The notes under the pieces: model-generated
Told to the model about the DNA's origin: nothing
The model's input: only the letters and a program-made list of their open reading frames with translations
Databases searched by the model: none
Part shown: piece after piece, positions 19,523 through 29,239 of the stretch
Layout of the letters: every line of letters starts with the position of its first letter
Numbering within the stretch: the first letter of the stretch is position 1
Translations under genes and position numbers: made by a program
Assembly: GCF_000154985.1 (NCBI RefSeq)
Contig: NZ_DS572694.1
Location: forward strand, 360,587 to 424,586
DNA length: 64,000 bases
Direction of reading: 5' to 3'
Source: Streptococcus infantarius subsp. infantarius ATCC BAA-102
GTDB lineage: Bacteria > Bacillota > Bacilli > Lactobacillales > Streptococcaceae

Positions 19523-20214
19523 TATTTTTCTCGAATAATATAACCCATTCCACGAACTGTTTGGATATATGATTCTTTACCAGGAATATCAATTTTACCA
19601 CGTAGGTAACGGATGTAAACATCCACGACATTTGTTTCGATGTCTGTATCATAACGCCAAACACTTGCCAAAAGTTCTTCACGTGTCATTACGCGATTAA
19701 CATTTGAAAGAAGCACGCTCAACAAATCGTATTCACGTTTTGTTAATGAAATTTCATCATCACCACGAACTGCAGAACGATTTTGTGGGTTCAAACGAAG
19801 ACCTAAGAGACCTTCTTTTGCTTGACCTTCTTTGTCTTGTTTAGAATTAGCATCTTGACGACGGAATACTGCACGAACACGAGCAAGTAATTCTTCAATA
19901 GCAAATGGTTTTACAATATAATCATCTGCGCCACGGTCGAGACCAGCAACAATATCCATAATAGAATCACGAGCAGTCATCATGATAATTGATGTGTCTT
20001 TTTCCAAACGAAGACGACGTGTAATTTCGAATCCGTCCATATCAGGTAACATCAAATCCAATAGGATCAAATCAAAATCATCATCCAATGCAGTTTGAAG
20101 CCCTAAACGTCCATTTGTCTCAACAACTACTGAATACCCCTCATGTTGTAATTCTAAAGACACAAAGCGTGCAAGATTTTTTTCATCCTCAATAATTAAA
20201 ATCTTTTTACTCAT
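19522..20214 (-). CDS. covR: Response regulator CovR (CsrR)
   Basis: A 230-residue OmpR/PhoB-type regulator, mainly a repressor of capsule and virulence genes in streptococci. The receiver domain has the phospho-acceptor Asp in LILLDLMLPDMDGFE, the Thr in MMTARDS and the Lys in DDYIVKPFA. The winged-helix output domain has ISLTKREYDLLSVL and ETNVVDVYIRYLRGKID. I start at ATG 20214, nine bases after AAGG, not at the TTG three codons earlier. Downstream covS overlaps by one base. Confidence 0.96.
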   Translation of the reverse strand: MSKKILIIEDEKNLARFVSLELQHEGYSVVVETNGRLGLQTALDDDFDLILLDLMLPDMDGFEITRRLRLEKDTSIIMMTARDSIMDIVAGLDRGADDYIVKPFAIEELLARVRAVFRRQDANSKQDKEGQAKEGLLGLRLNPQNRSAVRGDDEISLTKREYDLLSVLLSNVNRVMTREELLASVWRYDTDIETNVVDVYIRYLRGKIDIPGKESYIQTVRGMGYIIREK

Positions 20215-20395
20215 TGTCACCAACCTTTTATTTAATGTAAAGATTATAAAATCTAATAATTGCCTAGTACACAGCTATCGTTACCGTTTTAATTTTCGAT
20301 CAATTTATGAGAAAGAATCCATCCATCACTCTATCCCTTTTTAATACAATTCTCAAAAATGACCTACTCAGCCAAGTATACTATATTGCCCTAAA

Positions 20396-20424
20396 AGTAT
20401 ATCAAAGTATAAACGATAATTCAA
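20396..20424 (-). promoter_or_regulatory. Probable covRS promoter
   Basis: On minus, TTGAAT (20424-20419), a 17-base spacer and TATACT (20401-20396). This predicts a leader of about 175 bases before covR, itself AT-rich, consistent with regulator binding. A second TATACT-like box lies about 25 bases downstream. Confidence 0.65.
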
Positions 20425-20454
20425 GAAAATTTTATCTTTTTAATAAAAATTATA

Positions 20455-20991
20455 TTAATCCTCAAACAAGCCATTTAAAGCAGAAAATTGGTTGTTTTCT
20501 TTTTTCTTTTCATCTTGTAATGCTTCGTATTGTTCTTCTGTCATGACAGACCAATTTTGTCCTGATGGCATGTCATCTGATTGACGTTCTTCATCACTCA
20601 GGACTTGCATAGGAATTGTTAAAAGAATATTATCAATCGCACTTTCTTCTAAATCAATAACATCCTCTTCTAATACTAAAGCAAGATTTTCTTTGACCAA
20701 GTCTTCTTTGGCGTGAAGGTCAGCTGACTCAACAAAGACCTCTGAAACGTCTTCAACTTGATGAACATCGACAGGTTGCATTGAACGACTTGATGGTAAA
20801 GTAATTGTATAATCCAATCGATAATTCAATAGGTACAATCCATCATCGTATGAAACAATTCCGTTTACAGAAACTGCTTTGACATCTAAAACTTCGCTTG
20901 AGCGTTGCATTAATTTTTCTTTAATATTCAAAGATTCATTAAAAGCAATCCCCTCAGTATTTTTCTTTATTTCTGAAATAGCTATCATCAT
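20455..20991 (-). CDS. DUF177 (YceD family) protein
   Basis: A 178-residue acidic cytoplasmic protein of the DUF177/YceD family. The family is linked to 23S rRNA maturation and often precedes rpmF; here rpmF does not follow. Visible landmarks are the VSVNGIVSYDDGLYLLNY strand-rich part and the family C-terminal block EEDVIDLEESAIDNILLTIP, though the usual metal-binding cysteines of some members are absent. The start is the first of two ATG codons at 20991, seven bases after AGAGG. covR lies downstream without an obvious strong terminator between them. Confidence 0.8.
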   Translation of the reverse strand: MMIAISEIKKNTEGIAFNESLNIKEKLMQRSSEVLDVKAVSVNGIVSYDDGLYLLNYRLDYTITLPSSRSMQPVDVHQVEDVSEVFVESADLHAKEDLVKENLALVLEEDVIDLEESAIDNILLTIPMQVLSDEERQSDDMPSGQNWSVMTEEQYEALQDEKKKENNQFSALNGLFED

Positions 20992-21099
20992 TATTTTACC
21001 TCTTTTAAATTTCCTTACCATTATACCAGCTTTTTTAGCTCTTGTCTTTATGATATTGATGTCAAATTCATTATATTAGAATTCTTATGAATAATGGAT

Positions 21100-21127
21100 A
21101 AAAGCTCACAATAACTTGTGAGCTTTT
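21100..21127 (-). terminator. Terminator after htpX
   Basis: A perfect 12-bp stem (21100-21111 with 21116-21127) with loop TAAC and flanking A/T runs. Confidence 0.85.
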
Positions 21128-21132
21128 ACCAT

Positions 21133-22032
21133 TTACATATGACGAAGACGATCGATTCGATCGGCAATAGATGGATGGGTGTTAAAGAGTGAACTAAATC
21201 GTTCACCTTTTTTAAGTGGGTCATTAATATACAAGGCAGCACTAGCCTGGTCCACCGGATGATGCATTGGTGATGAGTCTTCAAGTTTTTGAAGAGCCTT
21301 AATCATGCCTTCTGGATTTCGTGTTAATTCCACAGAACTAGCATCGGCAAGAAATTCACGTTGACGTGAGATGGCAAGCTGAACTAAGGTAGCAGCAAGT
21401 GGTGCCAAGAAAAGCGAAATCAAAGACAAGATGAGCACAATAATCCCCATAGCTCCTTCGTCACGATCATTAGAGCGGCGGCGATTACTTCCACCGAACC
21501 ACATCATACGACTTCCAAAGCTTGCAATCATTGTCACAGCACTAGCAAGAGCGACAGCAATTGTTGAGATACGAATATCATAATTTCGAATGTGGCTAAC
21601 TTCGTGTCCGATAACTCCTTCAAGTTCTTCACGATCCATCAAAGCTAACAAACCTGTTGTTGCTGCCACGGCAGCATTTTCAGGGCTTGACCCTGTGGCA
21701 AAAGCATTAAGCGACTCATCCTCAACAATAAAGACACGTGGCATTGGAATTTGTGCAACCATAGCCATATCTTCAACGATATGATAAAGTTGTGGTGCCT
21801 CTTCTTCAGTCACTTCACGCGCATTATTCATTGCCATGACGACATTAGTGGATTGAAGAATCATGCTCACTGCATAAATACCACCGATAATCAGAGCAAT
21901 GACAACACCAAAACTTAAACTATCTAACCAAAGGTATCCAACTGCTGCACCGATAGCTGCTAAAATCAAGAAGAAGACAAAGAGCAAAACAACTGTCTTG
22001 CGCTTATTGCTGGCAATTTGATCATATAACAT
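21133..22032 (-). CDS. htpX: Membrane zinc protease HtpX
   Basis: A 299-residue M48 metalloprotease for quality control of membrane proteins. Two N-terminal membrane segments (about 15-60) and two more near 165-215 flank the active site. The zinc motif [10 protein letters not shown] provides two His ligands and the catalytic Glu; the third ligand comes from the [16 protein letters not shown] segment. Length is normal. The gene follows lemA, the usual streptococcal pair; a hairpin lies in the 112-base gap. Confidence 0.95.
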   Translation of the reverse strand: MLYDQIASNKRKTVVLLFVFFLILAAIGAAVGYLWLDSLSFGVVIALIIGGIYAVSMILQSTNVVMAMNNAREVTEEEAPQLYHIVEDMAMVAQIPMPRVFIVEDESLNAFATGSSPENAAVAATTGLLALMDREELEGVIGHEVSHIRNYDIRISTIAVALASAVTMIASFGSRMMWFGGSNRRRSNDRDEGAMGIIVLILSLISLFLAPLAATLVQLAISRQREFLADASSVELTRNPEGMIKALQKLEDSSPMHHPVDQASAALYINDPLKKGERFSSLFNTHPSIADRIDRLRHM

Positions 22033-22049
22033 AATTTTCTCTTATAATG

Positions 22050-22093
22050 AAAGAGTCTCTCTAAGCTCATTGAACCACCTAAAGAGACTCTTT
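22050..22093 (-). other. Hairpin between lemA and htpX
   Basis: Perfect 11-bp inverted repeat (22050-22060 with 22083-22093, loop of 22). No T-run follows on minus, so it may be a processing or stability element that lets lemA and htpX be expressed at different levels. Confidence 0.5.
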
Positions 22094-22144
22094 ATATTCC
22101 TTTCGTTTAAGATAACTTGTCTTAAAAGTTATTTTTTGAATTGA

Positions 22145-22696
22145 TTAAAAATCAAATGATACTTTTGGTGTTTCTTTTTCATCTTCAGGTGTTTCCAAAA
22201 ATTGGCTTGGTTTAAATCCGAAAAGACCTGCAATAATATTAGTTGGGAATGTTTCCAACTTCACGTTGTAGTTTGCTGTAGTTGTGTTGAACAATTGACG
22301 TGAATAAGAAATTTTATTTTCAGTATTTGTCAATTCGTCTTGCAATTTAATAAAGCTATTATTTGCTTTAAGTTCAGGATAATTTTCAGCAACAGCAATC
22401 AAGCCTGACAATTGTTTTGTAAGAGCGTTTGAAGCATGCATTGCTTCTGCAGGGCTTTGTGCTTGTGCTACTTGGCTACGCAATTCTGTAATTTTAGCAA
22501 ATGTTTTTTCTTCATAAGCAGCATAACCTTTAACTGTTTCAATTAAGTTTGGAATCAGGTCATTACGACGTTTCAATTGAACATCGATTTGACTCCAAGA
22601 TTCTTTGGTTTGCATGCGGCTTTTCACAAGTCCATTATAAGCAGTAACTCCCCAGAGTACTAGGACGGCAATGATAGCAATAATAATAAAAATCAT
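22145..22696 (-). CDS. lemA: LemA family protein
   Basis: A 183-residue protein with one N-terminal membrane segment (about 2-19, Ile/Val-rich) and a long helical domain. The LemA block is clear: [38 protein letters not shown] and [11 protein letters not shown]. Function is unknown; in streptococci it is co-encoded with HtpX. I start at ATG 22696 with GGAGG five bases upstream; the longer frame would include the ribosome site itself. Confidence 0.92.
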   Translation of the reverse strand: MIFIIIAIIAVLVLWGVTAYNGLVKSRMQTKESWSQIDVQLKRRNDLIPNLIETVKGYAAYEEKTFAKITELRSQVAQAQSPAEAMHASNALTKQLSGLIAVAENYPELKANNSFIKLQDELTNTENKISYSRQLFNTTTANYNVKLETFPTNIIAGLFGFKPSQFLETPEDEKETPKVSFDF

Positions 22697-22985
22697 AAAT
22701 TCCTCCTCGGGTATGACACCCATTCTAACTGAATTAAGCTTTCTAACCCCAAGGCTCTAGGTAAAAAGCTTCCCACGAAAACGATTTAAATCTTTTCAAA
22801 ACCATTATATCAATTTTCATCACAATCTAAAAGAAATTAGCTAAAGTCTGCTAAAATTGACCGTATCCAAAACAGGTCATAGATATCACTCCAAAACTTT
22901 TTATGGTAAAATAAGGTGATATAGATTGAAATGGAAAGGACAATTAAAGAAAAGGAGTTTAAATCACTTTCTTTAAACAAACAAT
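22697..22985. other. Divergent intergenic region lemA/rsmG
   Basis: A 289-base gap between divergent genes. On plus, a TAAAAT -10-like box lies about 75 bases before rsmG; on minus the lemA ribosome site is at the left edge. I see no further gene, repeat or riboswitch. Confidence 0.4.
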
Positions 22986-23699
22986 ATGACACCTGAAGAA
23001 TTTTATGACAAACTTCGTCAGCAAGGATTTGACTTGACTGATACTCAAAAGAAACAATTTGAACGCTACTTCGAGCTTTTGGTTGAATGGAATCAAAAAA
23101 TCAATTTGACAGCCATCACTGACAAAGAAGGCGTTTATCTTAAACACTTTTACGATTCTATTGCACCTGTTTTGCAAGGCAAAATCACTAACCAAGATGT
23201 TCGCCTCTTGGATATTGGAGCTGGAGCTGGTTTTCCAAGTATTCCTATCAAAATCTTGTGCCCAGCTATTGATGTGACAATCATCGATTCACTAAACAAA
23301 CGCATCAATTTCCTTAATCGTTTGGCTGATGAACTTGGTTTAGACGGTGTTCACTTCTACCATGGACGCGCTGAAGATTATGGACAAGATAAGGCTTTTC
23401 GCGCTAGCTATGATATCGTAACAGCACGCGCTGTTGCCCGTCTTCAAGTTCTAACAGAATTAACTATTCCTTTCTTGAAAGTCGGCGGTCAATTGATTGC
23501 ACTTAAAGCTTCTGCTGCCGAAGAAGAATTAGCTGATGCTAAAAATGCTATGTCCGTCCTCTTTTCAAAACTTATTGAAAACTATCACTATGAATTACCA
23601 AATGGTGATAGTCGTCAAATCACTATTCTTGAAAAGAAAAAAGAAACACCAAACAAATACCCACGAAAAGCGGGTATGCCAAATAAAAAACCTCTTTAA
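22986..23699 (+). CDS. rsmG: 16S rRNA (guanine527-N7)-methyltransferase RsmG
   Basis: A 237-residue SAM-dependent enzyme that methylates G527 in the 530 loop of 16S rRNA; loss gives low-level streptomycin resistance in other bacteria. Motif I is [17 protein letters not shown]. The family N-terminal [15 protein letters not shown] and the VTARAVARL motif follow. Length is normal. It is followed by ktrB and ktrA on the same strand, 64 bases away, an arrangement shared with other streptococci. Confidence 0.97.
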   Translation: MTPEEFYDKLRQQGFDLTDTQKKQFERYFELLVEWNQKINLTAITDKEGVYLKHFYDSIAPVLQGKITNQDVRLLDIGAGAGFPSIPIKILCPAIDVTIIDSLNKRINFLNRLADELGLDGVHFYHGRAEDYGQDKAFRASYDIVTARAVARLQVLTELTIPFLKVGGQLIALKASAAEEELADAKNAMSVLFSKLIENYHYELPNGDSRQITILEKKKETPNKYPRKAGMPNKKPL

Positions 23700-23763
23700 T
23701 GGGACGATGTGGCTTGCTATAATAGCCACTTAATTGCTATCTTTATAGAAAGGGATATTTCAA

Positions 23764-25137
23764 TTGACTAGATTTTTAAAACGGCTATCTGGCACTCAAC
23801 GGTTAACCTTTAGTTTTTTGATTGTCATCTTGATAGGAAGCATCTTGTTATCACTTCCTATTACCCACTACCAAAACGCCCCAGCAACAGGATATCTTGA
23901 CCACTTATTTACAGTGGTTTCGATGGTTTGTGTGACTGGTTTATCGGTCTTTCCTGTGGCTGATGTTTACAACGGTCTTGGACAAGTCATTGCTGTCATT
24001 TTGATGCAAATTGGTGGTCTTGGATTGGTAACCTTGCTTGCCGTTAGTACCTATATCCTTAGAAAAAGGATGAACTTATCTGAACAACATATCTTACAAT
24101 CCGCCCTTAGTTATGACAATAGTGGTCACCTTAAACGTTATTTGTTCAACGTTTATAAGATTACCTTTATTATTGAAAGCTTGATTGCAGCGCTATTTCT
24201 CATCGATTTTATTCCGAGATTCGGACTGGGACACGGAATTTTCAATGCTATCTTCCTTGCAGTTTCTGCTTTTTGTAATGCTGGTTTTGATAACCTTGGT
24301 GGAGATAGTTTAAAACCTTTTGTTCTCAATCCACTGCTTAATCTACTCTTTATGGCTTTGATTATTTCTGGGGGGATTGGTTTTGCTGTTTGGGTTGATA
24401 TCAAAAGAGCTATCAAGCACTTCTTTGCGGATAGACCATATCGCTTCAAAACTTTTACACGCCAACTAAGCAATCAAACACGCTTGGTGCTTACCACTAC
24501 AGCTGTTCTCTTACTTCTAGGAACAGTGCTAACTTGGCTTATCGAGGCTAATAACCCTAAAACCATTGGGCAATACAATCTACTCCAGCAATTTATGGTT
24601 AGCTTATTTCAAGCGGTCACAATGAGGACCGCTGGCTTTGCAACCATTTCTTATCTGGACACTCATCCCGCCACTAACATCCTCTACATAATTCAGATGA
24701 TTATCGGTGGTGCTCCAGGCGGTACTGCTGGTGGGGTGAAAGTGACAACGGTAGCCATTACTTTCTTACTCTTTAAATCAGAATTAGCTGGTCAAACAGA
24801 AGTAACTTTCCGCCACCGCATTATTCCAAATCGTGTCATCAAACAAACGTTGACAGTTCTGATTTTCTTCTTCTCAGTCTTAATTGTTGGCTATGTGCTT
24901 CTTCTTCAACTAGAACCACATCACGACCCTTTGGCACTGCTATTCGAAGCTGTCTCTGCCATTGCTACGGTCGGGGTTTCCATGGATTTAACACCACAAT
25001 TATCAACTGGTGGAAGACTTATTATCATGGCTATGATGTTTATCGGACGTGTCGGTCCGCTTACCGTTCTTCTTAGCCTACTTCAAAAGAAAGAAAAAGA
25101 TATTCAATACGCACAGACAAATATTACCGTCGGTTAG
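23764..25137 (+). CDS. ktrB: Potassium transporter, KtrB/TrkH family membrane subunit
   Basis: A 457-residue polytopic subunit with four M1-P-M2 repeats that carries K+ (Na+-coupled) through the membrane. Pore-loop residues are visible in VCVTGLSVF, CNAGFDNLGG, MRTAGFATI and ATVGVSMDLT, each with the selectivity glycine. The long middle motif GGAPGGTAGGVK is the gating-loop region. The start is TTG 23764, with GAAAGG 11 bases upstream. ktrA follows after 12 bases, forming the usual two-gene system. Confidence 0.92.
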   Translation: MTRFLKRLSGTQRLTFSFLIVILIGSILLSLPITHYQNAPATGYLDHLFTVVSMVCVTGLSVFPVADVYNGLGQVIAVILMQIGGLGLVTLLAVSTYILRKRMNLSEQHILQSALSYDNSGHLKRYLFNVYKITFIIESLIAALFLIDFIPRFGLGHGIFNAIFLAVSAFCNAGFDNLGGDSLKPFVLNPLLNLLFMALIISGGIGFAVWVDIKRAIKHFFADRPYRFKTFTRQLSNQTRLVLTTTAVLLLLGTVLTWLIEANNPKTIGQYNLLQQFMVSLFQAVTMRTAGFATISYLDTHPATNILYIIQMIIGGAPGGTAGGVKVTTVAITFLLFKSELAGQTEVTFRHRIIPNRVIKQTLTVLIFFFSVLIVGYVLLLQLEPHHDPLALLFEAVSAIATVGVSMDLTPQLSTGGRLIIMAMMFIGRVGPLTVLLSLLQKKEKDIQYAQTNITVG

Positions 25138-25149
25138 AAAGGGAAATTT

Positions 25150-25821
25150 ATGCGAAAAAAAATATTTGGTGTTCTTGGCCTTGGGATTTTCGGACGAAAT
25201 GTCGCCAAAGAACTTAGTAAATTTGAACAAGACGTTATCGCAATCGACGTCAACCCAAGCTTTGTTCAAAATGTTTCTGACGTGGTCAAAAAAGCTGCCG
25301 TTGGAGACATTACTGACATTGACTTTTTGAAAGCTCTTGGGATTAACCAATGTGACACTGTCGTGGTCGCTACTGGTAATAACCTCGAATCATCTGTTCT
25401 AGCGGTAATGCACTGTAAGAAACTTGGTGTGAAAAATATCATTGCTAAAGCTAAAACCAAAACGTATGAAGAAGTTCTTTACGGTATCGGGGCTAGCAAA
25501 GTCATCATGCCAGAACGTGACTCAGGTAAACGTGTCGCTGCCAATATGCTTCGCCACCACATCGAAAACATTGTTCACTTGGAAGAAAAATTAGCCATGG
25601 TAGAATTTTCTGTTCCAGATTCTTGGGTTGGTAAAAATCTAATTCAACTAGATATTCGAAACAAATACGAAATCAATATCATTGGCACTCGTCAAACAAC
25701 ATCATCAGCTATCGATACTCACATCGATCCCAACAAAGCATTTGAAGCTGATACAGAAGTCATTGCAATCGCCAGTGATGATACCTTTGAAAAATTCGAT
25801 TACCTTGGTTACTTAAAATAA
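25150..25821 (+). CDS. ktrA: Potassium uptake regulatory subunit KtrA (RCK domain)
   Basis: A 223-residue cytoplasmic RCK-N/RCK-C protein that forms the octameric ring gating KtrB. The nucleotide-binding GLGIFGRNVAKEL glycine motif is at about 9-21, with IDVN at the end of strand 2 and AKAKTKTYEE further on. The C-terminal RCK-C half (about 135-220) is the site at which c-di-AMP binds in homologues. It follows ktrB by 12 bases and is closed by a strong terminator. Confidence 0.94.
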   Translation: MRKKIFGVLGLGIFGRNVAKELSKFEQDVIAIDVNPSFVQNVSDVVKKAAVGDITDIDFLKALGINQCDTVVVATGNNLESSVLAVMHCKKLGVKNIIAKAKTKTYEEVLYGIGASKVIMPERDSGKRVAANMLRHHIENIVHLEEKLAMVEFSVPDSWVGKNLIQLDIRNKYEINIIGTRQTTSSAIDTHIDPNKAFEADTEVIAIASDDTFEKFDYLGYLK

Positions 25822-25823
25822 AC

Positions 25824-25865
25824 AGAAAAGCGTAATGCTCTAAAGAGCATTACGCTTTTCTATTT
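25824..25865. terminator. Bidirectional terminator between ktrA and the ECF operon
   Basis: A perfect 18-bp dyad (25824-25841 with 25844-25861) with T-rich sequence on both sides; it serves the convergent ktrA and ecfT transcripts. Confidence 0.9.
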
Positions 25866-26695
25866 TATTGCCATGGATTGTAAAATCTACCATGATTCCA
25901 TTTAAAAAGTAACAATGTCACTGCCACAATCAAAACAGCTAAAACAATTGTCATAATATCTGCTGAAGTGAAATTTGTATAAGTGTACCAAGTACGCTTT
26001 TTATTTTTCCCGAAACGGCGCAACTCCATCGCTGTTGAAACCGTGTCAATACGTTCAAGAGAACTGAAAATCAAAGGAATCACAATTTGTAAATTTCCTT
26101 TAATACGTTTCATCAATTTCTCTTTTGAAGATAATTCAAGTCCTCGCGCTTCTTGAGACATTCGAATCATGTAAAATTCTTCCTGAACATCTGGAATGTA
26201 GCGTAGTGTTAAACTAACGGCATAAGCCACCTTATAAGGAACACCAATTTGATTAAGGCTTGAAGCAAATTGACTAGGGTGCGTTGTCATCAAAAATAGA
26301 ACTGCTAAAGGTACTGTACAGAAGTATTTTAAGGCCAAATTAAAGAGATAAAATAATTCCTGACTAGTTAGATAGAAACGACCGTAACCTTGCCATAAGA
26401 CCGTTTTAGCACCGTATATACTCTCACCATAACTTGGTTCAAATAAATAGACCATTATCACATTCAAAAGCGCAAAGAAGCCAATGAACTTAATCACAAA
26501 TGATACTTGTTTCCAGCGAATATTTGCCAATTTAAATAACAAAAGTGAAGTCACAGCAACAAGTGCAATCAAGCGTGTGTCATAAGTTGTCATGCAAGCT
26601 ACTGATACCAAGATGAAGAAGATTAATTTACTAGCTCCAGATAAGTGGTATAGGAAGCTTTGACCACTTTGATAACCAATAAAATGATTAGCCAT
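25865..26695 (-). CDS. ECF transporter transmembrane protein (EcfT)
   Basis: A 276-residue energy-coupling subunit with about five to six membrane segments. The two coupling-helix signatures are visible as [15 protein letters not shown] (the AxxARG motif) and [13 protein letters not shown] (second AxRxRG-like motif); these dock to the ABC ATPases. It overlaps the ATPase gene upstream by eight bases. With the fused ATPase and the S component it makes a dedicated (group I) vitamin-type ECF transporter. Confidence 0.9.
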   Translation of the reverse strand: MANHFIGYQSGQSFLYHLSGASKLIFFILVSVACMTTYDTRLIALVAVTSLLLFKLANIRWKQVSFVIKFIGFFALLNVIMVYLFEPSYGESIYGAKTVLWQGYGRFYLTSQELFYLFNLALKYFCTVPLAVLFLMTTHPSQFASSLNQIGVPYKVAYAVSLTLRYIPDVQEEFYMIRMSQEARGLELSSKEKLMKRIKGNLQIVIPLIFSSLERIDTVSTAMELRRFGKNKKRTWYTYTNFTSADIMTIVLAVLIVAVTLLLFKWNHGRFYNPWQ

Positions 26696-28367
26696 TGCAT
26701 CCTCCTTGCTGTTTAATATAATAACGCGTCAAATCAATCGGGTTAATACCGATTTTTTCAGCCAAGTCAAAAAGACTTGTTTTTTTCAGATTAGCTTTTT
26801 CCAATACTTCGGCTTGACAAAAAAGGGCAACTGGGGAACAATCTGCAATGATTTTCCCATCGCTCACCACAATACTACGGTCTGAATACTCTAACATCAG
26901 CTGCATATCATGCGTAATCATGATAATAGTGTGTCCAGCTTTGTTTAGCTGATTGAGGAAGGTCATGATTTCAGTGTAATGGCGTTTATCTTGCCCAGCT
27001 GTTGGCTCATCCAATAAAATAATCTCTGGATTCATAACCAAAACAGAAGCAATGGTCACACGTTTCTTCTGTCCAAATGATAAAGCTGAAATCGGCCATT
27101 TTCTAAATTCATACAAACCACAAACTTTTAAGGTCTCAAGAACACGTTTTTCAACTTCTTGCTCATTCACCCCACGTAAGCGAAGACCTAATGCAACCTC
27201 ATCAAAAATCATAGTTTGACTAATCATCTGATTTGGATTTTGAAGGACGTAGCCGATTTTCTCAGCGCGTTCTTTAATAGAATCTTCCATGATTGATTGT
27301 CCTTGATAGCAAATATCACCTGCTGTTGGTTTGATGAATTGGCAAAGAGCTTTGGCTAAGGTTGATTTTCCTGCACCATTTTTCCCAACGATGGCAATAC
27401 GTTCACCTTTATGAATAGCAAAGCTAATATCTTTTAAAATCGGTTGATTTTCCTGATAACTAAACTTTAGCTGCTTCACTTCTAAAATAGGGTCTTTTGG
27501 CACTGTATTTGCTGATTGACTTAAACCAGCCACGGTAATATCCGATAAATCTAACTGACTTAAATCTGACAAATGCTCTGCTTTGGTCACATCGACATTT
27601 AAATCTTTCAAAGCTGTCACATAAAGAGGCTCACGAATTCCATTTTCAACCAACAAGTTAGTCTTTAGAAGATCATCTGGATGCCCATCAAATAATATCT
27701 GACCATCATTAATCAAAATAACTTTATCCACCTGACGATAAAGCACATCCTCAAGACGGTGTTCAATAATAATCGTTGTCGTTTGCCCTTCTTGGTGAAT
27801 ACGATCAATCAGTTCAATCGTTTCTTGCCCAGATTTAGGATCTAAATTAGATAGTGGTTCATCAAAAAGTAAAATTGGACTTTCATCAATCAAAACACCT
27901 GCTAAGCTCACGCGCTGCTTCTGACCACCCGATAAATCCTGTGGACGGCTATCTAGGAATGCCGTTAAATCGAGCTTATTAGCCCAATAATTGATCTTGT
28001 CAGTCATTTGATCCAACGGAAGACAGTCATTTTCAAGCGCAAATGCTAAATCCTCTGCCACTGTTAGGCCAATAAACTGGCCATCTGGGTCTTGCAAGAC
28101 CGTAGACACAAGATGCGATTTGTCATAAATCGACAAATCAAAAGCATCCTTGCCTGCAATGGTCAATTGACCTCTTTTTTCACCATGATTAATGTTTGGA
28201 ATAATCCCATTTAAACACTGTCCAATGGTTGATTTTCCTGATCCCGACGGTCCAACAATCAAGATCTTCTGTCCTTTCTCAATAGATAGATTAAGGTATT
28301 TTAAGGTCGGCTCTGCTTGAGCATCATATTTAAAAGTGAAATCCTTAAACTGAATAAGGGGCTCCAT
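26688..28367 (-). CDS. ECF transporter ATPase with two fused ABC domains
   Basis: A 559-residue protein holding both ATPase domains of an ECF transporter in one chain. Domain 1: Walker [10 protein letters not shown], signature [13 protein letters not shown], Walker [13 protein letters not shown]. Domain 2 (from about 280): Walker [10 protein letters not shown], signature [13 protein letters not shown], Walker [13 protein letters not shown]. Each D-loop and switch His ([16 protein letters not shown]) is present, so both sites look active. It lies between the S component gene and ecfT. Confidence 0.93.
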   Translation of the reverse strand: MEPLIQFKDFTFKYDAQAEPTLKYLNLSIEKGQKILIVGPSGSGKSTIGQCLNGIIPNINHGEKRGQLTIAGKDAFDLSIYDKSHLVSTVLQDPDGQFIGLTVAEDLAFALENDCLPLDQMTDKINYWANKLDLTAFLDSRPQDLSGGQKQRVSLAGVLIDESPILLFDEPLSNLDPKSGQETIELIDRIHQEGQTTTIIIEHRLEDVLYRQVDKVILINDGQILFDGHPDDLLKTNLLVENGIREPLYVTALKDLNVDVTKAEHLSDLSQLDLSDITVAGLSQSANTVPKDPILEVKQLKFSYQENQPILKDISFAIHKGERIAIVGKNGAGKSTLAKALCQFIKPTAGDICYQGQSIMEDSIKERAEKIGYVLQNPNQMISQTMIFDEVALGLRLRGVNEQEVEKRVLETLKVCGLYEFRKWPISALSFGQKKRVTIASVLVMNPEIILLDEPTAGQDKRHYTEIMTFLNQLNKAGHTIIMITHDMQLMLEYSDRSIVVSDGKIIADCSPVALFCQAEVLEKANLKKTSLFDLAEKIGINPIDLTRYYIKQQGGCNG

Positions 28368-28509
28368 GAATTTTCTCCTAAAAAATGATTAAGAGTAGGA
28401 TAACCTTATCATCCTACCCCGTTAAAAACGGCTCGCATGCGAGCCCGCATAATACTAGAATGCTATGTGATAGCCAAAACAGAACTCCTAGCCCTACTTT
28501 TCAAAAAAA
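28368..28509 (-). other. Structured intergenic leader between the S-component and ATPase genes
   Basis: Two strong dyads lie in this 142-base gap. One is a 16-base perfect palindrome, GGCTCGCATGCGAGCC, at about 28430-28445. The other is a stem of about 10 bp with a loop, at roughly 28395-28423, just ahead of the ATPase ribosome site (AGGAG). No T-run follows either one closely. They could tune ATPase versus S-component expression or form part of an undescribed leader. It does not match the riboswitch consensus sequences I know. Confidence 0.5.
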
Positions 28510-29058
28510 TTAATCTTTTGTTAGACTACCTGATTGTGTACGTGTTTTTGAGTAGACGGCTAAAAGCAATGACCCGCCAATAGCAATCGTCAAGCTATTA
28601 ATAGCAGCTGATAGAATACCTTGAGTAAAGACTTTACTTGCTGGTTCACTATAAATCAAAATGTCACCATACGGTGCAATGATGCCCCAACCAATAACAT
28701 TAGCTAGGATTTGTGCACTGTTAAACCATACCAAATCTTTTTCAGTTAATTGACCTTTTTCAATCTTGATTTTTTTAGCCACAAGTCCGATAGCTAGACC
28801 AATCAAACCACTCACAAGGACCCATGTCCACCATGGTGAACCATATTGAAGAGCGTCTTTCAAAGCATGTCCGATAAAGCCAGAAAAGAATCCAACAGTT
28901 GGACCATAAACAACAGCAAATAGAGCAACCACTGCGTATTGCAATTGAAGATTTGTATTTGGAATTGGTGTTGGAATATTAACCAATGTTCCGATGATAA
29001 TAAACAGTGCAGCACCAATCCCTGTAGCCACAACAGTCTTGATTGAATTATTTTTCAT
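28510..29058 (-). CDS. ECF transporter S component, UPF0397 family
   Basis: A 182-residue membrane protein with about five to six segments that provides substrate binding for the ECF module. The N-terminal block SIKTVVATGIGAALFIIIG, the PTPIPNTNLQLQYAV motif and SPWWTWVLVSGLIG are typical of UPF0397. Databases often call these riboflavin-type S components; comparative work has also proposed thiamine-precursor or methionine-precursor transport, so the substrate is open. No TPP, FMN or SAM riboswitch was recognised upstream. It has its own promoter-like sequence. Confidence 0.86.
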   Translation of the reverse strand: MKNNSIKTVVATGIGAALFIIIGTLVNIPTPIPNTNLQLQYAVVALFAVVYGPTVGFFSGFIGHALKDALQYGSPWWTWVLVSGLIGLAIGLVAKKIKIEKGQLTEKDLVWFNSAQILANVIGWGIIAPYGDILIYSEPASKVFTQGILSAAINSLTIAIGGSLLLAVYSKTRTQSGSLTKD

Positions 29059-29134
29059 GACTTATTCTCCTTTATAATAAACTTATCTATTTTTCTAAGT
29101 ATAATGCTTTAGAAACCTTATTTAACGCCGTTTT

Positions 29135-29163
29135 ATTTTACCACAAATAAAGGACATTTTAAA
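29135..29163 (-). promoter_or_regulatory. Promoter of the ECF operon
   Basis: On minus, TTTAAA (29163-29158), a 17-base spacer and TAAAAT (29140-29135), with the leader about 70 bases long. AAGGAG precedes the start. Confidence 0.5.
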
Positions 29164-29202
29164 GACGCTTATTTGTTTGAACTAGTCATAAAAGAGCTTT
29201 AT

Positions 29203-29233
29203 ATAAAAAATAGCCGAGCTTTCGCCCAGCTAT
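29203..29233 (-). terminator. Terminator after sstT
   Basis: A 10-bp stem with two G-U pairs and a GAAA tetraloop (29224-29233 with 29210-29219), followed by TTTTTT on minus. Confidence 0.85.
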
Positions 29234-29239
29234 CTAGTA

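Noticed and set aside
29059-29239. TPP, FMN or SAM riboswitch before the ECF S-component gene
   Set aside because: None of the conserved core sequences is present; only a promoter and the sstT terminator are seen.
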